A stretch of 6,898 nucleotides of DNA from Clostridia bacterium (GTDB lineage Bacteria > Bacillota > Clostridia > Saccharofermentanales > UBA5734). The stretch spans positions 1-6,898 of the forward strand of contig JAGPFK010000078.1 of the NCBI GenBank assembly GCA_018056585.1, in the 5' to 3' direction. The notes under the pieces are model-generated. The model was not told the origin of the DNA, did not search any database, and saw nothing but the letters and a program-made list of their open reading frames with translations. A program made the translations under genes and the position numbers. This document shows positions 1-6,025 of the stretch, piece by piece; within the stretch, counting starts at the first letter, position 1, and every line of letters begins with the position of its first letter.

Positions 1-109
1 GGCTTATGTAATCAGCGATCCGATAGAACCAATGTTCGATCTCTTCTCTCTTTTGGCAGCTTAAGTCTTTTAGTTTTTTTAAATAGGCTTCGACAATTGT
101 CCTGTTCAT
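1..109 (-). CDS. Unrecognised protein, N-terminal fragment (cut by left edge)
   Basis: An open frame begins at ATG 109-107 and runs off the left edge after 36 codons; the peptide begins MNRTIVEAYLKKL and is rich in charged helical residues, with a WFYRIADYI stretch near the edge. I do not recognise the family. It follows the HAD gene on the same strand after a 52-base gap, so it probably belongs to the same operon. The Shine-Dalgarno in front of the ATG is weak (GGGAAGGGA, about 11 bases away). A much stronger one, AAAAGGAG at 162-155, lies 9 bases before an in-frame ATT (145-143). The frame is open from 109 back to a TAA at 169-167, so the true start could be the ATT, adding 12 residues. Too little is visible to assign a function. 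Confidence 0.6.
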   Translation of the reverse strand, partial: MNRTIVEAYLKKLKDLSCQKREEIEHWFYRIADYIS

Positions 110-165
110 TACAAAATCAATCCCTTCCCGACAGATTCGAAAAATATGATGTATCTCCTTTTCAT
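109..165 (-). other. Possible 18-codon coupling ORF between HAD gene and next gene
   Basis: A short ORF (MKRRYIIFFESVGKGLIL) starts at ATG 165-163, which overlaps the HAD stop codon as ATGA. Its TAA (111-109) overlaps the ATG of the next gene as TAATG. This arrangement could pass ribosomes from the HAD gene to the downstream gene by termination-reinitiation. No Shine-Dalgarno of its own is evident, and the peptide resembles nothing I recognise. It may simply be chance overlap in a short spacer. Confidence 0.25.
155..162 (-). promoter_or_regulatory. Strong Shine-Dalgarno AAAAGGAG without a normal start codon
   Basis: AAAAGGAG overlaps the last base of the HAD stop codon. No ATG, GTG or TTG lies in the usual 5-10 base window after it. 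The only candidates are an ATT at 145-143, 9 bases away and in frame with the leftmost gene, and an ATC at 150-148 in the frame of the 18-codon ORF. Either initiation is non-canonical or the original ATG has been lost. Confidence 0.5.
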
Positions 166-881
166 TTTATAAAAGGAGTTTTCAATGGATGTTTGATCTT
201 TAGGTAGTTTAAAACAGACAATAAATTAAAAATACAGACACAGTCTTCCCTGGGCGACACAGACGAGGCCTGGATTAAAATCGGCTCAATACCGACGGCT
301 CTTGCGCCAAGAACGTCCGCTTCATATGAATCACCAATATGGATGCACTGACCCGGCTGACTGCCTGATAAAGTCAAGGCTGTTTTAAAAATTTGCGGAT
401 GTGGCTTTTCTACGCCGACATCATCCGAATAGACAATAAAATCCATATAGCGATCTACGCCAAGTTTTTTACACAAGGAAGGAAGCAAATGCGAGAAGTT
501 CGATATGATTCCCAATTGATATCCATGTTCCTTCAGGATATCAAGGACATAGGAGGTTTCGGGCTTTAGATATGTTCCATGATAAAACGGCATGATCTCA
601 TAAAGATAGGTCGAGACCTCAAATCCGTTATCCGGTATACTCAAACTATTTAAAAGACCAGAATAATATCGAATTCGCAGAGCACGGTAGGCTTCTTCTG
701 ATCTGGCTTCATATCTTCGCCTTATGGTCGCTCTATCCTGTGCCTGAATCAACGTGTAAAGATGACTCAAATCGCACTGAATCCCCATACTAAGGAGGGC
801 TGCATGCAAAGACTGAGGAAAAGATGCATTGTTAAAGGCGATGGTGTCACCAAAATCGAAAAATACACAGTTTATTTCCAT
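162..881 (-). CDS. HAD-superfamily hydrolase (phosphatase-like)
   Basis: The 239-residue protein has all four HAD motifs. Motif I is FFDFGDT, with the predicted nucleophile D9. Motif II is the SN of GIISNFS (S127). Motif III is the lysine of VEKPHP (K159). Motif IV is GDSYEAD (D184, D189). A helical cap occupies about residues 15-100. The residue two after the nucleophile is Gly11, where HAD phosphatases usually carry the Asp general acid/base, so phosphatase activity is not certain. A likely role is dephosphorylation of a sugar phosphate or other metabolite in the cytosol, but the substrate is unknown. ATG 881 is preferred over the adjacent in-frame GTG at 884 because GGAGG (893-889) is 7 bases from the ATG but only 4 from the GTG. 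The ATG overlaps the stop of the preceding small frame as TGATG, which points to translational coupling in the operon. Confidence 0.92.
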   Translation of the reverse strand: MEINCVFFDFGDTIAFNNASFPQSLHAALLSMGIQCDLSHLYTLIQAQDRATIRRRYEARSEEAYRALRIRYYSGLLNSLSIPDNGFEVSTYLYEIMPFYHGTYLKPETSYVLDILKEHGYQLGIISNFSHLLPSLCKKLGVDRYMDFIVYSDDVGVEKPHPQIFKTALTLSGSQPGQCIHIGDSYEADVLGARAVGIEPILIQASSVSPREDCVCIFNLLSVLNYLKIKHPLKTPFIK

Positions 882-1086
882 CACTTATCCTCCATTATCA
901 CATACGTCAAAGGAATCAGTTCCTTCGCGGTCAAGATATCCAATCTTCTGATAAATCCTGGATCAGATAAGACAATCGAATCAGGGCATATCCTACTACC
1001 AGCTGCTGATTGAGCACACCCATAAAATATTTTTGGGGTTTTTTCTGGATCCATTCAGCTGTTTCTTCCAATAGGGTTTTATCCAT
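881..1086 (-). pseudogene. Small frameshifted gene (about 68 aa if repaired), unknown function
   Basis: This spacer between the lyase-like gene and the HAD gene reads as one small gene broken by a one-base loss. Frame 1 starts at ATG 1086, 20 bases after the lyase stop, reads MDKTLLEETAEWIQKK and ends ...LSEDWIS at TGA 933-931 (51 aa). A second frame then continues LTAKELIPLTYVIMEDK and stops at TGA 883-881, overlapping the HAD ATG as TGATG, as expected of an operon gene. Adding one T in the TCTT at about 936-932 joins both into a 68-residue helical protein. No canonical slippery heptamer is present, so a mutation or sequencing error is likelier than programmed frameshifting. Alternatives are an intact 51-aa ORF (1086-931) or an intact 57-aa ORF in the second frame (1054-881). 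No clear Shine-Dalgarno precedes ATG 1086. The family is not recognised. Confidence 0.5.
889..893 (-). promoter_or_regulatory. Shine-Dalgarno of the HAD gene
   Basis: GGAGG lies 7 bases before ATG 881 and 4 bases before GTG 884, which favours the ATG as the start. It sits inside the 3' end of the upstream small frame. Confidence 0.8.
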
Positions 1087-1106
1087 CTGTATCAGTAAAA
1101 AATTTA

Positions 1107-2162
1107 TTATGATATAAATGATGCTTTGAACGCATCCGAAATCTCAACAAGATGAACATGGGGTATTCCGGTCATATCAGAATTGTACACAACAAAACGC
1201 CCGTCTGGGCTAAAAGAGGGGTGGGGATGTGTCCATTGGGGGTGGGCGTTTGAACTTTGAGACAAACAAAGTGTCGCACATTTTTTTGATTCGGCATGAA
1301 TCAGCTTTATTCCATGATCCGGCCAGTTTGTGTCGGAAACAATCCATTTTCCATCTCTGCTGCAAGAAGCATGCCAGAAATGCTCATCAGACGATATGAT
1401 CGTTTTGACTTGCTTTTCACCTTCTCCATAACATGCAATACCCCAGCAGCAACTTTCTAGGTTTGTCATAATTTGTTTCGATTGGCAAAGCCACATCCAA
1501 TGTCCATTGCCATGAGGCAGATCCAATACACGCGGGTTTTTACCGTCTGAATCCATCAGCCAGATATTGCGTCCCTTGTCGTCCGGCCCATATTGAAATG
1601 CAACCGTTTTCCCTTCTATGGGCTCAACTTGGGTGTGTGTTATTTTTTCTCCTTCATAAATGATTGAAGCCTCACCTGTATCAGTAGCTATTCTGACGAT
1701 ACCCATTCGTCCGTTGCAAAGCTCTGTGTCAACAAAGGCAGTTTTATCATCCAAAGTGAGACTCATACAGCCGCTTGGACCTTTTACACCTGGTATCAGA
1801 GTCATGATCTCCTCATCAAATCGGTTGATATCCACGCGTACCAGTTTATTTTGATCCATATAATACAGATATTGTCCACTGTAAGATAAGAACGGCGCGC
1901 TGACCGTGGCGCAATCTGTCAGTTGCGTGAGATCGGTTCCGTCTACATTCACTTTAAAAACATCTGGAAACGATGCTCTGCCTGCTTCACGGTATGCGTT
2001 GAAAACAAGAGTTTTACTATCCGGTGTAAATTGGTTTATATGAAAATAAAACTTGCTATTTACGGTTGGAAAGCAAGTTAATCGGGTTATTTTAGCTCCT
2101 GTGATCTCGTCAGTAAAAAATTGACGCTCACTCGGGTATGCTTTGCCTTGTAATGCAGACAC
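1107..2162 (-). CDS. Oligogalacturonate lyase-like (PL22-type) beta-propeller protein
   Basis: The 351-residue cytosolic protein has no signal peptide. It is built of repeated beta-propeller blades with SPDG/SRDG-type turns (for example SYSGQYLYY and SPDGRFVVYNSD). It resembles oligogalacturonate lyase, which cleaves short unsaturated pectin oligosaccharides by beta-elimination. From memory of the family, the catalytic and Mn-binding residues have plausible counterparts here: R198 (RNIWLMDSDG), H221 (GHWMW), H264 (FWH), and Q309, H312 and H314 in PQWTHPHPSF, with the Q-x-x-H-x-H spacing kept. Its length is slightly below the usual roughly 385 residues. The frame extends to a TTG at 2201, but GTG 2162 is chosen because GGAGGG (2174-2169) sits 6 bases before it; the 13 extra residues would span that Shine-Dalgarno. 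It follows the Gfo/Idh gene by 60 bases. True lyase activity is inferred; a related propeller of other specificity is possible. Confidence 0.8.
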   Translation of the reverse strand: MSALQGKAYPSERQFFTDEITGAKITRLTCFPTVNSKFYFHINQFTPDSKTLVFNAYREAGRASFPDVFKVNVDGTDLTQLTDCATVSAPFLSYSGQYLYYMDQNKLVRVDINRFDEEIMTLIPGVKGPSGCMSLTLDDKTAFVDTELCNGRMGIVRIATDTGEASIIYEGEKITHTQVEPIEGKTVAFQYGPDDKGRNIWLMDSDGKNPRVLDLPHGNGHWMWLCQSKQIMTNLESCCWGIACYGEGEKQVKTIISSDEHFWHASCSRDGKWIVSDTNWPDHGIKLIHAESKKCATLCLSQSSNAHPQWTHPHPSFSPDGRFVVYNSDMTGIPHVHLVEISDAFKASFIS

Positions 2163-2168
2163 ACTTAT

Positions 2169-2174
2169 CCCTCC
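2169..2174 (-). promoter_or_regulatory. Shine-Dalgarno fixing the GTG start of the PL22-like gene
   Basis: GGAGGG stands 6 bases ahead of GTG 2162-2160. It lies inside the reading frame that would result from the upstream TTG at 2201, so that longer start is unlikely. Confidence 0.75.
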
Positions 2175-2222
2175 GTGCTGAGTTATTGCGGCAACAGTCA
2201 ATATTCTGGCTGATCGCGGTCT

Positions 2223-3362
2223 CTATATTTTAATCACCTGGTCATCATATGGCATGTTCTTTCTAAAATGCGGCATATCTATAAGGCGACTTTTATTCAT
2301 GATGGACAATTCACTCAAAAAGGCGATGGCCGTCCACTCACACGCCTTGTAGACATCAATAGGCGTAGGTGTGCCTTCTCGGATTGCACGAACAAAATCC
2401 TCCACTATAAAAAAGTCTCCGCCGCCATGACCTGATTTCTTCTGTTCTTCCGTTGCATTTTGATACCGTTCCGGCAAATAATGTTCATAATCTTCCAAGG
2501 GCTGCCATTTTGCTTCTTCAACGGGCTGGCCGCTGTCTTTAAGCCATATTTGACTTGGTTCACCAGCAATCCTTGAACTTTCAACAACGCCCTTTGTTCC
2601 CTGGACGGTGTAATAAGCCATATTGTGCGGTCGGGGAGAAAGAGCATCAATGCGAATTCTGGCCAATTTGCCATTTGTCAATTGGCACATTGTAAGTGTT
2701 GTATCTTCCTGGCGTAGGCTAAGATCACAGTGACGACCGCTTCCAAAACAAGCCACCGCTTCAATTCTTTCAGGTTCGAGCCATTGCATTAAAGGCCCGA
2801 TGCTATGCGTTGGATAAAAGGCGCCTCGTCTGCCCAGCTGCCAATATTTTCGCCATGAGGTTTTTTTGCTTTTATGCAATCCATAATCGTAGGTCATCAG
2901 GGACTGTATGTTATGCAGATACTCTCCTTCACCGTAATAAACTTCTCCTAAAAATCCATTTCGTATTAAGTTAAGAATCAACTGGTTATCCGGAATATAG
3001 CAATAGTTTTCCGCCATCATATAAACCTTTCCAGATGACTCAACATTTTCAATTAGCCACCAGAGTTCATCCATACACACGCCTGCCGTCACTTCGCTGA
3101 GAACATGTTTTCTTGCCTGGAGGGCAGCGATAGCCTGGGGAACATGGCATTGCATAGGTGTGGCAATGACAACCGCGTCAAGATCAGAATCCAGCATATC
3201 ATCGAAAATCCGATATGCATGCGGAATACGATATTCTTTTTGTACTTTTGCAAGAACCGCTTCATCCAGATCACAAATAGCACTTACGGTGACGTCCTTC
3301 TGGGCTCGAAAACCCATCAAGGTCGACAAGCCGCGAATACCCGCGATACCAATCTTTAACAT
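2223..3362 (-). CDS. Gfo/Idh/MocA-family NAD(P)-binding protein, GH109-like motifs
   Basis: The 379-residue protein begins with a Rossmann fold (GIAGIRG, residues 5-11; acidic D31 after strand 2; VVIATP 64-69), followed by the alpha/beta C-terminal domain of the family. The family includes sugar dehydrogenases, reductases and the NAD-dependent glycosidases of GH109. The EKP motif, whose lysine serves dehydrogenase members, is replaced by EVT (90-92). YPTHSIGP (183-190) and GHGGGDFF (311-318) recall the YPTHGLGP and HGGMD motifs of GH109 enzymes. It may therefore act on an imported sugar by oxidation-elimination or as a glycosidase rather than as a simple dehydrogenase; this is inference. No signal peptide is visible, so it should be cytosolic, whereas many characterised GH109 proteins are exported. 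The ATG has a GGAGG 7 bases upstream, and the gene begins 15 bases after the acetyltransferase stop, consistent with one operon. Confidence 0.9.
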   Translation of the reverse strand: MLKIGIAGIRGLSTLMGFRAQKDVTVSAICDLDEAVLAKVQKEYRIPHAYRIFDDMLDSDLDAVVIATPMQCHVPQAIAALQARKHVLSEVTAGVCMDELWWLIENVESSGKVYMMAENYCYIPDNQLILNLIRNGFLGEVYYGEGEYLHNIQSLMTYDYGLHKSKKTSWRKYWQLGRRGAFYPTHSIGPLMQWLEPERIEAVACFGSGRHCDLSLRQEDTTLTMCQLTNGKLARIRIDALSPRPHNMAYYTVQGTKGVVESSRIAGEPSQIWLKDSGQPVEEAKWQPLEDYEHYLPERYQNATEEQKKSGHGGGDFFIVEDFVRAIREGTPTPIDVYKACEWTAIAFLSELSIMNKSRLIDMPHFRKNMPYDDQVIKI

Positions 3363-3377
3363 GACTAAGCCTCCAAT

Positions 3378-3962
3378 TCAGGTTGTCACCATAACGGATA
3401 ATGGATCAGAAAAGACGAAACGCACATTAACAGACAGAAGGATGTCACGCCAGCGTTGTTCGTGAGATTCATGGGATATCAAAGGCAAAAATCCAAGTTT
3501 CAGATACGTTTTGATCGCCGGTATCCGATGGTCATCTGTTGACAAGGTCGCGCAGACCTTACCTTCTTTTTTCATCTGGTGCAGGGCCGCAAGACTGGCA
3601 AGATAGCCTACGCCTTTACCCGCGTGATCGTTTTGTCTTCCGACCATGTGCAAGACACCCACAGCATCTGATTCATGCCAGGCGGAAGCCGTTGCAACAG
3701 GCCAATCATGGTCGCAAATAAACCAGACACGTTCAGGAGAAAAAACACTGTCTTTCATCATAAATTCTTTAAAATCATGAAACTGGCCGAATGAATCACT
3801 GATGATTCGATTCCAATGCATTTCATCGCCAGGTAAAAAATGACGGCAGTGGTAACCGGGCGGCAGGTTGACCGAAGGCAGCTCCCTTATGTTCGGAAAA
3901 ATCATAGTCAATTGCGGTTTTACTGTTGAAGACATAAATTCTGATTCCTTCAGCATTTTCAT
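3378..3962 (-). CDS. GNAT-family N-acetyltransferase
   Basis: The 194-residue protein shows the GNAT acetyl-CoA motif A as AGKGVG (114-119), preceded by the strand VGVLHMVGRQ, and motif B as AIKTYLKLGFLP (149-160). A lead-in of LPPGYHCRHFLPGDEMHW (33-50) is also typical of GNATs found in sugar operons. The first position of the Q/R-x-x-G-x-G signature is Ala114 instead of Gln or Arg. The acceptor substrate cannot be told; from context it may be an amino sugar or a sugar-derived intermediate. Start choice is uncertain: ATG 3962 has AGGA 12 bases upstream, while the in-frame ATG at 3935 (Met10) has AAGGA about 10 bases upstream and would remove nine poorly conserved-looking residues. The gene follows the second permease after 74 bases. 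Its stop lies 4 bases before the Shine-Dalgarno of the Gfo/Idh gene. Confidence 0.88.
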   Translation of the reverse strand: MKMLKESEFMSSTVKPQLTMIFPNIRELPSVNLPPGYHCRHFLPGDEMHWNRIISDSFGQFHDFKEFMMKDSVFSPERVWFICDHDWPVATASAWHESDAVGVLHMVGRQNDHAGKGVGYLASLAALHQMKKEGKVCATLSTDDHRIPAIKTYLKLGFLPLISHESHEQRWRDILLSVNVRFVFSDPLSVMVTT

Positions 3963-3966
3963 TTTT

Positions 3967-3985
3967 GCGGTGATCCTATTACCGC
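3967..3985 (-). promoter_or_regulatory. Imperfect hairpin holding the GNAT Shine-Dalgarno
   Basis: On the transcribed strand, GCGGTAAT and ATCACCGC flank AGG and pair except for one A-C mismatch. This puts the AGGA proposed as ribosome binding site for ATG 3962 in and beside the loop. It could reduce initiation at that ATG relative to the one at 3935. The stem is short and imperfect, and a regulatory role is inference only. Confidence 0.3.
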
Positions 3986-4036
3986 GGTTTTAATCTTGGG
4001 TTGAATAAATCGCAGTTTCCGGACATCAAAGGATTC

Positions 4037-4918
4037 TCATCCTTTAATGGAACCGATCATGACTCCTTGTACAAAATATTTCTGAATAAATGGATAAACC
4101 ATGAGAACAGGCAACGTCGAAACAACAATGGTGGCGTATTTGACCGTCTGCCCGATATTGGTATCAACAAAGGACTGATCCTGCTGACCCATTACATTCG
4201 ATAACAGAACTTGTCTCAAAATCAACTGAAGCGGATATTTGGTATCGGTTCTGATGTAAATCAGCCCCCTGAAATAAGAGTTCCAAATTTCTTCTGTGTA
4301 ATAGAGGCCGATAACCATGATACTGGGCAAAGCCAGGGGCAAAACAATACGATACATCACTTGTGCAGCCGACGCGCCATCGATAATCGCGGCTTCCTCA
4401 ATGCTGCCCGGAATCGACTGAAATGCTGTCCTCAGGATGATCAGATTAAATGTATTGATGGCATAAGGTACAAACTGAGACCACATGGTGTCGGTCATTT
4501 TCAGGCTGTCCACAACAATATAGGTTGGAATCATACCGCCGCTGAAAAACATGGTAAACACAATCAGTTTCATAATATAGCCCGTTGCTTTTATATTTTT
4601 TCGCGACAACGCATACGCGCCCAGTGTTGTCATGGTCATATTCACAATGAGACCGCAAACCAAATAGACAAGGGTATTCCGGTATGAAATCCAGAATAAC
4701 CTGTGTCGCAGGACTTCTTTGTAGGCATATAAATCGAAACCCTTGAACCAGAGCATCAACCCGCTTGTGCGGACCACCTCGGCCGGATCGCTGAAAGAAG
4801 CCACGAAAATATACCAAAACGGATAAAGTGTGACCACAACAACGAAACACATGAAGATCACATTAATGATATGTAAAATAAATTCACCAGGCGATTGACG
4901 CCAACTCGATCTAACCAT
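4037..4918 (-). CDS. Carbohydrate ABC transporter permease (YtcP/AraQ/MalG type)
   Basis: The 293-residue integral membrane protein has about six membrane segments (roughly 13-38, 82-105, 116-135, 147-166, 198-220 and 261-280). The cytoplasmic EAA loop is clear: EEAAIIDGAS (174-183), then IVLPLALP (191-198), which docks on the ATPase. Length and sequence fit the second permease of the LplB/YtcP oligosaccharide importers of Bacillota. It starts 13 bases after the first permease; its Shine-Dalgarno GGGAGG (4932-4927) overlaps the last base of that gene's stop codon and is 8 bases from the ATG, so the two permeases are tightly co-expressed. No ATPase gene is in the window. Such importers commonly borrow a shared MsmX/MsmK-like ATPase encoded elsewhere, which is known for the class and inferred here. 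The ligand is not readable from the permease. Confidence 0.95.
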   Translation of the reverse strand: MVRSSWRQSPGEFILHIINVIFMCFVVVVTLYPFWYIFVASFSDPAEVVRTSGLMLWFKGFDLYAYKEVLRHRLFWISYRNTLVYLVCGLIVNMTMTTLGAYALSRKNIKATGYIMKLIVFTMFFSGGMIPTYIVVDSLKMTDTMWSQFVPYAINTFNLIILRTAFQSIPGSIEEAAIIDGASAAQVMYRIVLPLALPSIMVIGLYYTEEIWNSYFRGLIYIRTDTKYPLQLILRQVLLSNVMGQQDQSFVDTNIGQTVKYATIVVSTLPVLMVYPFIQKYFVQGVMIGSIKG

Positions 4919-4931
4919 ATTTTATGCCTCC

Positions 4932-5894
4932 CTACCACAAACTGGTTTCGCTGTAGCGGCGGGCTAAGAAATTTGCTGTACTCAATAACGTTAAGTTAAT
5001 CACCGCGTTAAATAAATCAACGGCCGTACTGAAGGAATAGTCGGCTCTGCCGTCGATCCCAAAACCGCGTCGATAAACAAACGAGGAGATGATATCGGAT
5101 ACCTCATAAGTGTTGGGGTTGTATAAAAGCAATGTTTTTTCAACCCCCAGACTTAGCATGGAGCCGATTCTTAGAATAAAAAGTATGATGATGGTCGAAG
5201 CAATACCCGGCAGCGTCACATGACGCATTTTGCGCAACGTGCCACAGCCGTCTATTTCAGCTGAATCATATAATTCCGTATCAATATTGGACAAAGCGGC
5301 CAGATAGATAATCGCGTTCCATCCAAGAGATTTCCATATGTCTGACGCAACATAGATTGTCCGATAAGCGTCGGGATCATTTAGCCAAACCTTCTTAGGC
5401 AATCCGAAAAGGTTATGAAGCAAAGTTGTGATCATCCCACTATTGTTGAGAAAATCATGCATCATGCCAGCTACAACAACAATAGAAATGAAATGCGGCA
5501 AGTAGCTGATGGTCTGAACCGTGCGCTTAAATGCCTGATTTCGGAGTTCATTGAGAAGGAGTGCAAAAATAATCGGGGCTGGAAAACCGAAAATGAGATC
5601 CAGTACATTCAGTATCAGCGTGTTTCGAAAGGTCCTCATAAAATATGTGCTGGAAAAAAAACGTTCGAAATTTCTCAGGCCGACCCACTCGCTTCCCCAA
5701 ATGCCTTTGGATGGGGTATAACGTTTAAAGGCGATGATCACGCCATACATAGGAATATACTTGAAAATAATATAATACGCCAAAACAAGGGCAAAAATGG
5801 CATAGATGAACCAGTACTGAGCTATATTATTTTTAAAGCTCTCTTTTTTCCTTTGATCTGTCTGCGTCGCTGAGGCCGATTTTTGAATCGCCAT
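4932..5894 (-). CDS. ABC transporter permease (LplB type)
   Basis: The 320-residue integral membrane protein has a charged N-terminal tail (1-25), a first membrane segment at about 28-46 and several further segments to the C-terminus, which ends LARRYSETSLW. The EAA loop reads ELYDSAEIDG (207-216), then VTLPG (226-230), in the expected place. KYIPMYGVIIAFKRYTPSKG (45-64) is highly typical of LplB-like permeases. It pairs with the next gene to form the transmembrane channel of a sugar importer, fed by the upstream solute-binding protein. ATG 5894 is the only sensible start, but its Shine-Dalgarno (GAGAGG) is about 13 bases away, longer than for the other genes, so its translation may be weaker than that of the binding protein. 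Confidence 0.95.
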   Translation of the reverse strand: MAIQKSASATQTDQRKKESFKNNIAQYWFIYAIFALVLAYYIIFKYIPMYGVIIAFKRYTPSKGIWGSEWVGLRNFERFFSSTYFMRTFRNTLILNVLDLIFGFPAPIIFALLLNELRNQAFKRTVQTISYLPHFISIVVVAGMMHDFLNNSGMITTLLHNLFGLPKKVWLNDPDAYRTIYVASDIWKSLGWNAIIYLAALSNIDTELYDSAEIDGCGTLRKMRHVTLPGIASTIIILFILRIGSMLSLGVEKTLLLYNPNTYEVSDIISSFVYRRGFGIDGRADYSFSTAVDLFNAVINLTLLSTANFLARRYSETSLW

Positions 5895-6025
5895 TTTATC
5901 ACATGCACCTCTCTTTATGACAGACGGTCTGCGGTTGATGAGTCCAGCTTTTTATAAGGCTGTTCTGCCTGTCATATGCCAGGCAGAACAGCCAAATTCT
6001 TATATGATTGATCGATTCTCTTCGA
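5895..6025 (-). other. 131-base gap between binding-protein and permease genes
   Basis: The gap holds a strong stem-loop at 5958-5993 and the leader of the first permease. An 11-base palindrome, CAGACGGTCTG (5921-5931), is also present but has no recognised binding protein. No promoter boxes were convincing. Confidence 0.6.
5958..5993 (-). promoter_or_regulatory. Perfect 14-bp intercistronic stem-loop
   Basis: GGCTGTTCTGCCTG (5958-5971) and its exact reverse complement (5980-5993) flank an 8-base loop. It starts 33 bases after the binding-protein stop. On the transcribed strand it is followed by TTATAAAAAGC, not a U-run, so it is not a classical intrinsic terminator. In many binding-protein importers a hairpin at this place protects the 3' end of the binding-protein message and lowers permease expression. 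That role is inferred from position and stability. Confidence 0.75.

Noticed and set aside
762..1013. 83-codon plus-strand ORF across the HAD gene start and the upstream spacer
   Set aside because: It is mostly antisense to the HAD gene. The minus-strand reading of the spacer explains the region better.
1019..1044. Terminator-like hairpin followed by TTTTTT on the plus strand
   Set aside because: The stem is AT-rich with a mismatch. No plus-strand gene leads into it, and it lies within the small minus-strand gene.
1..1086. Similar first seven residues of the small frameshifted gene (MDKTLLE) and the leftmost gene (MNRTIVE)
   Set aside because: The likeness is confined to seven conservative positions and then fades, so duplication cannot be supported.
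4211..4687. 158-codon plus-strand ORF opposite the second permease
   Set aside because: It lies wholly antisense to a permease with clear EAA and membrane features. Its translation resembles no protein and has no ribosome site.
4446..4850. 134-codon minus-strand ORF in another frame of the second permease
   Set aside because: It is an out-of-frame reading of a real permease gene, with an odd Cys/Arg/His-rich composition.
5415..5873. 152-codon plus-strand ORF opposite the first permease
   Set aside because: It is antisense to a confidently identified LplB-type permease, and its translation has no domain-like character.
5921..5931. Palindrome CAGACGGTCTG upstream of the first permease
   Set aside because: It is too short and is a single copy, with no promoter nearby and no recognised regulator site, so it cannot be called an operator.
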